From assembly GCA_002286715.1 (NCBI GenBank), contig NSJX01000001.1, positions 869,835 through 933,834 on the forward strand: a stretch of DNA of 64,000 nucleotides, given 5' to 3'. Under the pieces are notes generated by a model. The model saw only the letters and a program-made list of their open reading frames with translations, ran no database searches and was not told where the DNA came from. Of this stretch, positions 1 to 11,256 are shown in pieces (the stretch's first letter is position 1; the number at the start of each line of letters is the position of its first letter). This DNA comes from Dentipellis sp. KUC8613. Taxonomy: Eukaryota; Basidiomycota; Agaricomycetes; Russulales; Hericiaceae. A program made the position numbers and the translations under genes.

Positions 1-1052
1 TCCTGGGTACGGGCTGGCAATACTGGGTGGGTTTGGACAGTCGGTCCAGGGGAGGTGGGGTCCAGAAGAGTGCTGAAGACGTTTACGAAGAGGATCCCCT
101 GAGAATTACCAGTGGCAACGTCATCCAATACGTGGACACGCCTGACTGTCGAAGGGAGGACGGCCTTGAAAGCGTCTTCATCCCAAGGACGCAGAACGCG
201 AACGACAAGGACCCCCAGACCGGACACTTGCGCTGCAATAGCCTTCGCCGCCAACGCGAACGGGCCGTTCAGCACGACCAAAACTGTACGCGCCTCCTTG
301 TCCCCTACGTAGTCGAAGAACTTGTAGCCGGCGTCTTGTAGAACCTGCTGCGCGCTCTCGCCTACCTGGTCTCTCGAAGGGAAGGAGGGAACTTGAAGAC
401 GACCGAGCTCCCTGGCCGAACTATAGTGGTCGAAGAGATGGATGACATGGCTGGGAAGCTTGTATGCAGCTACGGCAAGGTCGACAGACTCCTGAGGCGT
501 GGCGGAAAGGAGGATGGTAAAGTTGTCTGGAAGAACAGACAGGACTGGGTTGAGCGATGACAGGGTAGGCGAAAGAACGAATCTGTCGCCCACGGGAGTA
601 ACTGTCGGCACTTGAAGGATGAGTCGACTCGAAAGAGCAGGGGGCGGGAGGTGCAACAGAGACGGGATCATGCCAGCCAACCCCGTCGGCGTCGTGTATG
701 CTGTGAGCACGGCACCTTTCGCTGCGTCCTTGCTGGTCCCTTGGGAAAGACGTCCGACAAGGCTGAGCCCTGCACCAGCCCTGGTCTGCAGAGAAACGAC
801 GGAAGCGGCGAGAGAGTCTGACTTGGCCCATGACTGGGTGAGAGCGCCGAAGCCAACTTGCTCTGCGAGATCATATATGAAAACAGTAGAGCTGGAAGTA
901 GAGCGCGAAGAGATGAGCTCGATCACGTCCGACGCGGCAAGCGTCGCCGCACCGGAAGCTTTGGCGGCGCCGGCGGGGACATTGTCGCTGAGAACGGGGG
1001 TAGGCGGGGTGAGCGTCGCCGAGGCGGACAGAGGAGTTGCGCTGCCCGTCAT
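1..1052 (-). CDS. MET5: Assimilatory sulfite reductase hemoprotein (beta) subunit, N-terminal part, cut by window edge
   Basis: The reading frame is open without a break from the ATG at 1052 down to the window edge, about 350 codons. In fungi Met5 reduces sulfite to sulfide in the cytosol, partnered with Met10, for Cys/Met synthesis. Only the N-terminal pyruvate:ferredoxin-oxidoreductase-like region is present; the flavodoxin and siroheme/4Fe-4S domains would lie outside the window. Recognition rests on a VVRVLRPWDEDAF stretch followed by VLPSTV and a VLDDV turn, which matches the Met5 N-terminal domain better than Met10 as I remember them. The start is chosen because the protein begins MTGSATPL and the frame agrees through to the edge. 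A TCACGTG element lies about 100 bp upstream. Met10 is the alternative identity. Confidence 0.68.
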   Translation of the reverse strand, partial: MTGSATPLSASATLTPPTPVLSDNVPAGAAKASGAATLAASDVIELISSRSTSSSTVFIYDLAEQVGFGALTQSWAKSDSLAASVVSLQTRAGAGLSLVGRLSQGTSKDAAKGAVLTAYTTPTGLAGMIPSLLHLPPPALSSRLILQVPTVTPVGDRFVLSPTLSSLNPVLSVLPDNFTILLSATPQESVDLAVAAYKLPSHVIHLFDHYSSARELGRLQVPSFPSRDQVGESAQQVLQDAGYKFFDYVGDKEARTVLVVLNGPFALAAKAIAAQVSGLGVLVVRVLRPWDEDAFKAVLPSTVRRVHVLDDVATGNSQGILFVNVFSTLLDPTSPGPTVQTHPVLPARTQ

Positions 1053-1150
1053 CGTCGTCGTCGATGAAGAAGAGACAAGCAAAAATTCTGACTTTATAGC
1101 GCCAAGCGCCCGATGCCGTAACCGATGGTGCCATTCTTACTCCTTCCGTA

Positions 1151-1157
1151 CACGTGA
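1151..1157 (-). promoter_or_regulatory. TCACGTG (Cbf1-type E-box) upstream of the sulfite reductase gene
   Basis: CACGTGA on the plus strand reads TCACGTG on the coding strand, about 100 bp upstream of the Met5 ATG. In yeast this heptamer binds Cbf1, which recruits Met4 to sulfur-assimilation genes. The regulatory role here is inferred. The same heptamer also occurs at about 6500 and 55290 beside unrelated genes. Confidence 0.4.
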
Positions 1158-1231
1158 CCGCGTTCCAATCAGATTACAGCTATCCTACAAGTCGCGTCCT
1201 CTTCTCCTCTCCGGCCCGAACTACTCCTCCA

Positions 1232-2242
1232 TCATGTCGCCTTCACCGTGTTGTACAGTCGGTCACCCTGTATATTCGTCAGTATCGCGCCAGGAGGGCA
1301 TGCGTGGAAGCTCTCACAGTGTCTCCGAGGCCAGGGGATACCAGTCCAGTTGTCGTTAGTTCGGAGTCCACGGCGGCAACCCAGATCTGCACAAGTCAGC
1401 TGCAGTTTAGCACCTTGTGACCTTCATTCTCACCTCGAGGCCGGGAAATTGTGATTGAACCTGCGCCAGGCCTTGCTCGGATGCGAGCACGGCCAAGACC
1501 TTGATTTTCGATACTGGAAACTCACTGTGCCATCGCTGCTGAATGAACAATCGCATCCTACGCACCAGGAATACCCCAATCTACGATCATGTTCAATGCT
1601 GCCACGGCTGTGCCACCAGTGGCGATGAGGGGGTCAAGAAGATAGCAGAGGTCGATTGGTGGGGATGCGGGAAGCTTGGAATAATCTGGGGTTCTGTGAA
1701 TGAGCAAATCAACTCGCGACGACTCATTTGATATACACGTACATTCAACTGGCTGCAGACTGACTTGCTCGCGATACAATCCTAGGTGGTACACTGGTGC
1801 CTCACTACACCAAAAGTTCAGTACTGTGCCAGTGCCACCTTGAAAGGGAGGAAACTTACGGAAAGAGCGTCAAAAGCGCGTCGGTCATCCCTAGTCCAGC
1901 ACGAAGGATAGGCGTGAACCCAATCTTTGGTTTCACTGTAGATCCTGTGAAGTTCCCTATAGGCGTTTGCTAATGGCACTGACGATGAGCATGTCACTGT
2001 GGCGTACAAGACAGTGCTTACACCCTCAAAGGTCGCCTGCTCCAGATCGCGACTGGCCTCATATCCTAGCATGAAACTAATGTCATGGATACCCTGAATG
2101 AATGGTCACCATGCATACAAAGTTCACCAGCAGAGGTCGTGCTCACTTCGCGGAATTCCTTTGACGTAGTAGATGTCTGTCGTAACTTGGACAAGCGTGC
2201 GCTCACAAGAGGGTGCGAGAGGACGTGGACGTTGTTCGACAT
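1232..2242 (-). CDS. FUR1: Uracil phosphoribosyltransferase
   Basis: Salvages uracil: uracil + PRPP gives UMP + PPi in the cytosol. Seven exons joined by eye give about 209 residues, close to yeast Fur1 (216). The order of motifs is right: MLGYEASRDLEQATFEG, then IGFTPILRAGLGMTDA, HLGLYREQVSLQPVE, the PRPP-binding loop LLDPLIATGGTA, and a C-terminus with VSPGLGDT followed by GDRLYNT, which forms the uracil-binding part in this family. The start MSNNVHVLSHPLV is typical for the family, and the frame is closed just upstream of it. Introns are GT-AG and 50-80 nt long; the stop is at 1232-1234. It lies head-to-tail after RRP8 on the same strand and 180 bp before the MET5 start. Confidence 0.93.
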
Positions 2243-2518
2243 TGTTTCAAACGTTCAGGATTCAGGGTCGAGGGTTTGGAGATATTCGGGTGCGGTGTTG
2301 TGGTTGCAAGCAGGTGCAGGGCTGAGCAGGAGGTGTCCGCATTGCAGTCTCGATAAGACCGTCCGGATGGCCGTTTTCGGCATGCTCGATTGCTCGACAA
2401 GCCGATGCGCCGACCGATATGGGTAAGTGAACGAGTCAACATCTCAACATCTCTGCATGAACGTTTGAACAAATATCGATACTGCTCATCGCTCAGATAA
2501 CGAAGCCAGACACCACTA

Positions 2519-3953
2519 TCACCGTCGTTTGTATTCACAGGGCTTCAAGATATGACCCTCGGACAAGATCCGCCGCCACTCCTTTTCACTCAAAGGCTTC
2601 CTGGCGATTTTTTTGAACTCGAAGAGAGTGAAGTGGGTGTTACGATCATCCTGCACGAACGGTTATCAGTTACCATGAAATGCGATAGTTCAATTCCTTA
2701 CGATGGATTTCAGCCGAAAGCCGAAAGATGCGAGATAAGAGGCAAACTCATCGTTATCTGTTATCCGACTTGCGACTTCGGCAATCTTGAGTTCTCCGCT
2801 GGACACAAGAGGGATGAGCATGGGCACCTCACAAAGCATATATACGGCAAATGTGACTAACCCTGGGCGCAGGATCCTCCAAGCTTCACGCATACAATTT
2901 GGCCAGTTGGTGCCCATGAGACTCAGAGCACACACGACTACATCCACAACTTGTCCGCAACCCTGCAATTCATCTCCTTCCTCGCTGCTCTCTGAGCCAG
3001 GCAGTGGCAGCTTCCCGAAAATGTCCGCCTCGATGATGAACGGTCCATCGGACACGAGGTCGAACGACAACACGGTGAAACCCTTCGGAATTAATGCACG
3101 GGCGAGTGAAGCTTCTCCGCAGCCAAGATCTGCGATTACAGTCTTCGGTGGGTACGATGAGAGTTTCTCGGTGTAATGAGATACGGGATTGGATGGCCAA
3201 GATTCGACTTGGTGCCGGAATCCTTTATGGTACTGCAAATTTTCAAGATCAGCGTTGACAGCAGATGCCGTTTATTCGAACATTTACCTCATGAAATACT
3301 GCTGGATCCTCGCGCATCATGGCATGTGCATCGGCGCTGTCAGACTTGTACAGCGTTTCATTAATCCACCTTACCAGGATAGAATGAGTACGGATGTTCT
3401 GAGGGGACCATTGCAGTAACATTGACAAGGCATACCTGAAACGGGCCCCGTCCAAACTATGTTTCATGCCGCTTTGCAGTGAGGTCAAGTTGGAGGTCGA
3501 CTGTTGCGGCGAGGGTCTCGACTGAGAGTCAACGGATGCAGTATCCTTCTTGCCAGACTTTTTACCAGGCTTTGACACGGACGGTGAACGATGTTCGCCC
3601 GTAGTAGATGCCTTCCCCGAATCTGACCTCGCTGTGTCGCCAGACGGCCTCGGCGACTTGTTTCCCTTCACCGTTCCATCCATCTTTTTTCCATCATGAC
3701 GCGGTCCGCCCTTCTGCTTCTCCTTCTCTGTAGGATGTGCGCGCGCCTTGTCTTCGTGTCTGGGTTTCTTCGCCCGTTGTGTGGCCTTGTCTTTACCGTT
3801 GCCCGCGCCTAGTTTTTTCACGAGTTTCTCTACATTCACCTCGGCAGCGCGAACCTGGTCGGTGTTGGGCCGCTTCCGCTTGCGAGAGTGTTGAGCAGAG
3901 CTGGAGATTGGAGCAGAGGGGACGCTCCAACCGGGAACTTCGAAGAGCGCCAT
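2519..3953 (-). CDS. RRP8: 25S rRNA adenine-N1 methyltransferase, Rrp8 family
   Basis: Nucleolar SAM-dependent enzyme that makes m1A in domain I of large-subunit rRNA. Exon 1 encodes the basic, Lys-rich disordered N-terminus after MALFEVPGWSVPSAP, the usual Rrp8 opening. The catalytic part follows: GARFRWINETLYK, then YHKGFRHQVESWP, SAM-binding DLGCGEA, the DVVVCALSLMGTNW motif, PGGELKIAEVASR and THFTLFEFKK near the end. Five exons; the splice joining GARFR to WINE uses an AAG acceptor because the nearer CTCAG acceptor would introduce a stop. The start at 3953 has an in-frame upstream extension, but MALFEVPGW matches the family N-terminus. Confidence 0.93.
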
Positions 3954-4404
3954 GGTTGGTGGAGAGAGCAGTAAGATGGAAGTGTGGAGGATCCAAGTTC
4001 GCGAGTGCCAAATCTGGCGCAGACGCGACGCGTCGTGCACTGCGTGTCGGGACTTGTCTCTCCCCACCACGCGCGCGCGTACGCGCAACCATGGTTAGTG
4101 TTCAACCTTGCGCTCCCCTGCGGCTTCTCTGTCGATCGGTATAATGCCGTATGACTCCAAACATACAGCAGGCTTGACTATAACTGTACACTGCGGGTTT
4201 CCTTCGAGGCTTCCCAGCAACCTGCTTTTTTGCGCAGTCACAAACATGGGGAATGGCGAGGATATTTCCCCACCAGTCAATGTGAGTTCTTTACGGAAGA
4301 CGATGCGCAGTCTTTGCCTCTAGGTCATTTGGTACATATAAAATTGTGGTTGCTGGGAAATCGACTCGACGTCCCCTTCTCGGCTCTAGCAGCTATCTAG
4401 TGTC
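3954..4404. other. Divergent intergenic region between RRP8 and the first P-loop ATPase gene
   Basis: No gene seen. It carries an ACGCGT at about 4027 and, at 4069-4086, an 18-bp perfectly alternating purine-pyrimidine stretch that includes the palindrome GCGCGTACGCGC. Both are within about 140 bp upstream of RRP8. Confidence 0.6.
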
Positions 4405-6291
4405 ATGCCTGTCCCGGTATGTTCATTAAACATGCGTTTACTATGTGTGCCTTGACCTGGCCATAGATAAACCCTCGCGACGAGATGCTGCCCACCACCG
4501 GCTTGGACAACAAACTTGTAAGTAAACTTTGCACTCGATGTCGTGCCTTTTGACTGATCATCTAGGCCGAGTTGCAACTACTTGGTCATTCTTCCCCGGA
4601 TGACCTTACGCACGGCGCTCATGAAACCAAAACCGCACCCGTTTTAACCAGGGATGCTTATGCTATGTCCCGTCTCCATGAGGACATACCTCAATACGGC
4701 GTACTCGGAGAAATCCTCGAGGTTCAGTAAGCACTTCATACTATCGGCTGACATCTTTACACTGACATCGGTATGCTAGAAATTACAAGAACAGCGAAGC
4801 TAGCTTAGATGATAGGAGACTTTACCTGAACACTGTACGTACCCCAATCTCTTTGCCACGCTGTGTCTAATGAACTGCTCTGTGATGTTAGAACGCCCCG
4901 CTATCCGCTATAGTCTGTGGGGTGCAAGGATCGGGGAAATCGCACACCGTCTCGGTCATGCTTGAAAATATGTTGGTGGCCAACTATCCCGCCACTGGCG
5001 AGATTGTCAATCCCCTCTCCGGGTTGGTCTTTCATTTCGGAGAGACGGGTTCTGCGGCTCGTCCATGTGAGGCGGCATTTGTTGGTACATCATCGTCTCC
5101 GGACGTAGACGTGCCACCCGTCCGTGTTTATGTGTCGCCATCGTCATTGAAACGGATGAAAAGGCTCTATGCACCTCTCGGCAACAATGTCACAGTGGAG
5201 CCTCTATTCTTTGCAGAATCAGAGCTCGATGCAGCGGCCTTCTTATCCATGATGGCCGTGGGCTCGTCGGAGTCTGCGCCGTTGTATATGCAAACTGTCC
5301 TAGTGAGTTGACATTGCCTACTGGCTGATGGCCCGTGACTGACCTCTCTACAGTCGATTTTGCGCGGGTTGGGTGAAGAATATACCTATGCTACGTTCAT
5401 GAAGAGACTAGAAGCAAAGAAAACGAGCCTCAATCCGCAGCAGCTGTCTAGTCTGCAGCAGCGGATGGAATTGCTTCAGTCTTTTCTGCAGCCAAAGAGC
5501 CATCAAGGACGAACGAGCGCCGCACGATTTGCACCAGGGCAGATCACAATAATTGATCTTTCCGACCCTTTTGTAGACCCCCCGAATGCGTGTGGCTTAT
5601 TTGAGATTGTCTTGCGACTTTTCGAGCGTGCTGATGTTGGCACCGGGAAGGTCCTAGTTGTGGATGAGGCACACAAAGTATGTCACGCGCTGGTCTTGCA
5701 CGAGTTGATACTGACTTGTTGCAGTACCTGTCGCAAACTCGATCCTCGACAGGTCTCACAAGCTCCTTGCTGTCCCTCATCAGGCAGCAGAGACATATGT
5801 CAATGAGGGTTGTGATCAGCACGCAAGGTATGATTACTTCGTTATTTGGGAATTGGTTGGGACTTATCTTTCTGCAGAGCCGACGGTGATCCCGCCCGTG
5901 TTCATTGACCTTTGCGGCCTGGTCATCCTGCATCGATTTTCGTCATCGGCTTGGTGGGATCATCTTGGCAAACACGTATCGTCGGATTTGACTGGCGAAG
6001 ACACCTTCAATAAGGTCGTCCAGCTGAAGGTATATACTATGCTTCGTACTATACTGTGCAAGAAGTGACCATTCGAAATAGACCGGAGAGGCAATTGTTC
6101 TTGCACCATCGGGTATTGGCTTGTTTGCCAGCTTACCTGAAAAAGGTCTCGAGGGCTCTGTATCCGAACGTGATCAATATGGTGTTCCTTCCCTGGGGCA
6201 GTTTGGCCGCCGCTATATGCTCATCCGTACAAGACAACGGATTACTCAAGATGGGGGAGTGTCTCTGCTAGCTGTCGATGTTGAACCTTGA
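4405..6291 (+). CDS. HerA/FtsK-like P-loop ATPase of unknown function, tandem copy 1
   Basis: Multi-exon gene running from ATG 4405 (MPVPINPRDEMLP) to TGA 6289-6291. After a weakly conserved N-terminus comes QYGVLGEILEVQ, then Walker A (VCGVQGSGKSHT), a long middle part with NPLSGLVFHFGETGSAARPC and YVSPSSLKRM, and Walker B (KVLVVDEAHK). This is followed by an arginine/glutamine-rich RQQRHMSMRVVISTQ strand leading into EPTVIPP. The TQ-x-PT motif after Walker B is typical of the HerA/FtsK/VirD4 ATPase superfamily. I know similar basidiomycete proteins but no assigned function. All core motifs are intact, so this is not an obvious pseudogene. Its neighbour at 6650 is a paralogue with introns at the same places. 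Confidence 0.82.
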
Positions 6292-6649
6292 ATTGCAAGT
6301 AAGTCACTGCCGTATATACGATGTGTTGATATTTCCGCCTTGTACCTCTCGGGTGCCATAGCTTTGTGCACGCCAATCAATTATGTCTTGAACCTCACAC
6401 TTTCGTTGCCTCTCCGCTATGGCACCAGCTGCTTTGGGGTCTGAATAAGCTTCTAAAACGGTAAAAACCTGGGGTACCCGACTTCTCCACTGCTACTCGA
6501 TCACGTGCGTGACGCGTCTAATACGATATTTCAAACTCCCGATCGCGATTCGCGACGCGCTCGCGAAGGTTTGCTGGCCGTTTCAACCATCTTCTCCTGC
6601 ACTACATTGTGACGCACAGTGGGACGCCCTAAATTTCGGAAATATCGAA
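6292..6649. other. Spacer between the two P-loop ATPase paralogues
   Basis: Carries the 3' flank of copy 1 and the promoter/5' leader of copy 2, with a TCACGTG at about 6500. An upstream in-frame ATG at 6509 could lengthen copy 2 by 47 residues. No other gene seen. Confidence 0.5.
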
Positions 6650-8697
6650 ATGGATTCCGACGACTCTACACACAGCGCAGGCATGTCGGAAACGCTCTAT
6701 CGTCCTGCGAAAAAGGCTCGCGTACAAGACTCTTCCGGCTCTGAATCCTCCGACTCTGAATCCTCTGCCTCCGAAATGGAGTCAATACGCAAGGACCCGA
6801 AGACTCGAGCAGATTCCACGTCTTCAGAGTCTGATGCGGAAGAGGAGATCAGCGTCGTGAGTAGTATCGACGACCGGAATGTAAGTCAATTGTAATCTTC
6901 TAGAGCCTTTCTAGCCTCAACGAATTGTTCAATATAAATTTCTCGACTATTAGGAAGAATTCGAGCTCTTAGACGACGAAGATCTAGACACCCTGGCGCA
7001 TGGAAGCCATGAGTTGAGAACGGCACCCCTCGTCACGCGGGAAGCCTATGCCTCGCACCGACTAGAGAACGATATAGTTCAGTATGGAGTACTTGGAAAG
7101 ATCCTGAGATTACAGTTGAGTGTGATATTGACCCATCAGTTATAGCTTCGTAACTGAATGTATTTCGTAGGCACACGTCGCAGGGCGATTGCACCGTACC
7201 ACAAGATAGTCGGCTATACGTCAACACCGTACGTTGTGAACATCCATTTCCTGAGCTTTTGTCTCACATGCTTACTCCATAGAATGCGCCTCTATCGACG
7301 TTCGTCTGTGGAGTGCAAGGCTCAGGAAAATCGCACACTGTGTCTGTTCTCCTAGAAAATATGTTCATAAGAGATTATTTTCCTATAGGAGAGCTCGTCA
7401 ATCCATTGTCCGGCCTCGTTCTTCACTTCGGTGAGACGGGATCAGCAGCAAGACCTTGTGAAGCGGCGTTCGTAGGACGCTCGGATCTGCCTGGCGTGAA
7501 GTGTGCGCCGTCAGTGGTTGTGTATGTTTCGCCATCTTCTTTGAAACGTATGACGAAGCTGTATGAGCCCCTGGGCAAGACCGTCCGAGTGAGACCTCTC
7601 TACTTCGAAGATTCGGAGCTGGACGCCGCCGCCTTCTTATCTTTAATGGCCGTCACTTCCTCCGATTCTGCTCCTTTGTATATGCACGTTCTTTTGGTCA
7701 GTCGAGCACTCTTCTCTGTTTATGATGGTACTTACCAGTGTTGTGCAGTCTATTCTTCGAGGGCTTGGAGATAAGTTTTCCACCAGTGCCTTTCTGAGCG
7801 AACTGGAGTCCAAGAAAGCCAACTTCAACCCGAATCAATTGTCATCGCTCCAACAGCGCTTGGACCTTCTTAAAACATTCATGGAACCAAGATATGAATA
7901 TGTCGAATCCTTCGGCCCGCGCTTCAAGAGAGCAAGGATCACTATTGTGGATCTTTCTGACCCCTTTATGGACTCGGCATCTGCTTGTGGCATCTTCGAA
8001 GTCGTGCTTCGCCAGTTTGAACGCGCGGAAGTCGGCACCGGCAAAGTACTTCTGGTCGATGAGGCGCACAAGGTACGTGATGAGTCTGGTCTCCGGTTTC
8101 CACATACCGATCCAGAATCTCATTTTAGTACCTGTCGCAAGCCAAGACAGCTACTGGGTTGACGAAAAGTCTATTGACGCTCATCCGTCAGCAGCGACAC
8201 ATGTCTATGCGGGTCATTATCAGCACCCAAGGTATGTCCGAACAAGTGAAGTACGATACCGATGACAGTGATTAACTTGACATCAGAACCCACTGTTGTC
8301 CCTCCTGTGTTTATTGACCTGTGCTCTGTCGTCATCCTGCATAGGTTCCAATCCTTGGCATGGTGGGATCAGTTGTCCAAGCACGTATCCGCCGACCTCT
8401 CGGTGGAGGGCACATTTGACAAGGTCACCAAACTCAAGGTCAGAGTATCGCGCATTCTTCCATTTCATAAACCTTACCGCACAAAAGACGGGTGAAGCCA
8501 TCATCATAGCGCCTGCAGGCGTCGGAATGGTCGATGAAGTTGCTTCGGAGACTGCGAACGCTGTTCCCGGCTCGAAAGAAGAAGCTTCGACGCCCAAACG
8601 CATACTAGCCCAATTCGGTCGCCGTTACCTTTTGATCAAGACGCGCAAGCGGATAACGGTGGACGGAGGGGCCTCTTTGCTTGCGGTGCCAGCATAG
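6650..8697 (+). CDS. HerA/FtsK-like P-loop ATPase of unknown function, tandem copy 2
   Basis: Paralogue of the gene at 4405-6291, same strand. Start chosen at 6650 (MDSDDSTHSAGMSE) because of its better ATG context and agreement in scale with copy 1; ATG 6509 is possible. The N-terminus differs from copy 1: a short basic patch RPAKKARV followed by a long acidic/Ser run (SGSESSDSESSASEMES), suggesting nuclear location. The core has Walker A VCGVQGSGKSHT, GETGSAARPCEAAFVG, VYVSPSSLKRM, Walker B VLLVDEAHK and the ISTQ/EPTVVPP motif. It ends after FGRRYLLIKTRKRIT and a short tail. Six introns lie at positions homologous to those of copy 1 (before NAPLS, SILRGL, YLSQ, EPT and TGEA, and after the KILRLQ exon). 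Biochemical role unknown. Confidence 0.82.
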
Positions 8698-9108
8698 ACT
8701 CAGGCGTGACTAGTAGATCTCCTGGGGCCTGGGCATCGCGTATAGAGATGGAAAGCTCCTATTACCACAACTATATTTACCGTGATAATCCTCTTGCTTT
8801 CGATTGCTTTGATAGTTTCTGCATCTCATAGACATAGACATAGACATAGACGACACATTTTACGATACAAACCCTAGAGAGCTTACCAGAAGCGTTATTC
8901 ATTGCCAGTACTTGGGACGACGTCGACTCGGAGTCACGCTTGAGTGGTTTCAAGTAGGACACACGCGCAATCACTGCCACCTCGCGAGTCGCAGCATCTG
9001 GGTTGCCTTATCGAGTCGGCGCTCGCGTTATTAGCCCACCACCACTACAGCCGGCAGTCCTGCCTTGCTCTTTTACACCGCAGCTTCCACCACCAAAGTC
9101 AAGACGCC
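8698..9108. other. Intergenic region upstream of PRP31
   Basis: No gene seen. It contains a short microsatellite, (ATAGAC)4, at 8828-8851. The last part is the promoter and 5' leader of PRP31. Confidence 0.5.
8828..8851. repeat. Hexanucleotide microsatellite (ATAGAC)4
   Basis: Four perfect copies of ATAGAC in a row, in the intergenic DNA between copy 2 of the ATPase and PRP31. Confidence 0.9.
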
Positions 9109-11256
9109 ATGAGTGGACTTGCTGATGAGCTTCTCGCTGACCTCGACGGTCTTTCCGACGACGGCGAAGAGTACAAGGAGGAAGAGCCGGAGGCCTCTTC
9201 CGCACCTAGCAATGGTCTCAAACGCAAGGCGTCTACATCAGACATCGAGATGTCTGGAGGAGAGGAAGAGGGTGCTGAGCAGGCTGAAGGGAAGGAGGTC
9301 GGTGGTCTCGTGTTGGAGGGTGGTGTGAGGCCCGCAGAGGAACTGGACGCGGAGGAGGTGCAGAGGATGGAGCTGGGTGGTATCGACGACGTGACGAAGA
9401 TCGCGAAGCTCGAGGGGAGCAAGCGGATGGCCGACATTCTCAAGGTCTGTCCCATCTCTGCTTGTCTCTCTGTCTGCTAAACCTCGCATCGCAGGAAATC
9501 GAGAAATACCAGGCGAACCCTTCTTCCCCAGAAGCCATGTCCCAGCCCGCGCACTCGAACCCCGAATACAACCTCATCGTGCAAGCGAACAATCTGTCCG
9601 TAGACGTGGACAACGAGATCCTCGTCGTGCACAAGGCAAATATCCGCTTCCTGTCGGCTGCGAGACTCAGGTATTGACTGCTCTTTTTGCGCGTGCTTTC
9701 ATTCAGTTCATCCGAGATCATTATGCCCCCAAGTTTCCCGAGCTCGAACAGCTCGTTGCGGACCCCAATATGTACATTCGCTCTGTGCGCATCCTAGCGA
9801 ACCACGAAGTGAGTATGTTCCTGTGCTTTCTACGTTGTTGACCTTGTTGATCGCAATGTCCTAGGATCCCACAAAAGTGGACCTTCAGGGCGTGCTGCCT
9901 CCCGCTATCATTATGAGTGTGCTCGTCACAGCTACGACGACCTCGGGCCAGCCCCTCACCGAGGCATCCTGGAAGGCCGTAGAGAGGGCTTGCGATTTGG
10001 CCGACCGCCTCGAAGAGGCGCGTAGGAAGGTAGGACATAGCATCTGTGTACGTGGGATGTATCCTGACGTCTGTCGGACCAGATTTTCATGTATGTCAGC
10101 TCGAGGATGAACATGCTCGCGCCCAACCTCTCTGCTATCGTCGGCACCACAACGGCCGCAAAGCTGCTTGGTGTTGCAGGTGGCCTTGGCGGCCTCGCCA
10201 AGATGCCCGCTTGCAATGTACACGTACGTGAACCCCTCCCCCCTCCTCCCCGATGATGCGAATAGAAGCTAACACAGCAATGGCATTCTTTCTCAGTTGC
10301 TCGGCGCGCAGCGCAAAATTGCCGCAGGGTTTTCTACGGCCACACAGCGTCGTCACACAGGCTTCATCTACCAATCCGAGCTCATCCAGCAGACACCGTC
10401 CGAGCACCAGCTCAAGATGCAGCGGACAATCGGCGCGAAGTCTGTGTTGGCCGCGCGGATGGACCTTGAGCGCCACCGGCGGGATGGTTCGTGCTTTCTG
10501 CGCCATGCAGACAAAATTTTGTGCTGACCGCCTGAACAGGCAGCTACGGGGAAGAGCTTCGGGAGAAGATCGAGAAGCAGCTCGATCGAATCACTGCGCC
10601 TCCTCCATCCAAGGTCGTGAAAGCCCTACCCGTCCCGAACGACGGCCCGAAGAAGCGGCGCGGCGGTAAACGGTAAGCACGCGTACTCGTGCACAGTATC
10701 TACGCATGTGTAACGCGTTTTCTCCATCACAGAGCCCGGAAGGCGAAGGAAGCATACGCGCAGACCGAGCTCCGGAAGCTCTCGAACCGCATGGCGTTCG
10801 GCGAGGCGGAGGAGGAGGTCGGCGCGTTCGATCAGACCAAGGGCTTGGGCATGATCGGCGTGTCGACTGGGAAGGTCCGCGCGAGCATGGGCGAGGCGAA
10901 GAGCCGAGGTGCGTGAATCCGTCACTAGATTCTGTGCCGCTGCTAACCTAACGGGTTTGCCGCAGCCAAAATGTCGAAGGCGAACAAGCTGCGTACAGCA
11001 GCGCTCACGAGAGCGGCGCAGTCGGCGCAGACGTCGGGCACAGCGTCATCCCTCATCGTCACGCCCGTGCAAGGTTCGTGCAGCATATTCATGACGCTGC
11101 TGTCCTTCAAGTTCTCTAATGACTCTTGTATCTATTCTAGGGTTCGAGTTGACAAATCCTGCTGCGGCGCAGCGTGTGAAGGAGGCGAACGACCGTTGGT
11201 TCGGCGGTGGCACTTTCTCCTTCAGAGGAGAGAAAGGCACGAGCGGCAAGTCGTAG
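9109..11256 (+). CDS. PRP31: U4/U6 small nuclear ribonucleoprotein Prp31
   Basis: Spliceosomal scaffold that binds Snu13 and the U4 kink-turn and holds the tri-snRNP together. The joined exons give about 560 residues. Visible in order: acidic N-terminus ([18 protein letters not shown]), a helical part with EIEKYQ and a Nop-type region with [20 protein letters not shown]. The Nop core carries [23 protein letters not shown] and [13 protein letters not shown], then LLGAQRK and FIYQSELIQ, a basic KKRRGGKR patch, the Prp31 C-terminal [18 protein letters not shown], and a tail ending GTFSFRGEK. The Nop core and the C-terminal domain together identify the family. The start is the ATG closest to the acidic N-terminus seen in homologues. 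Introns are all short GT-AG. The gene is convergent with ISU1. Confidence 0.95.

Noticed and set aside
619..1359. 246-codon plus-strand frame over MET5
   Set aside because: It is antisense to the unbroken MET5 frame and shows no domain.
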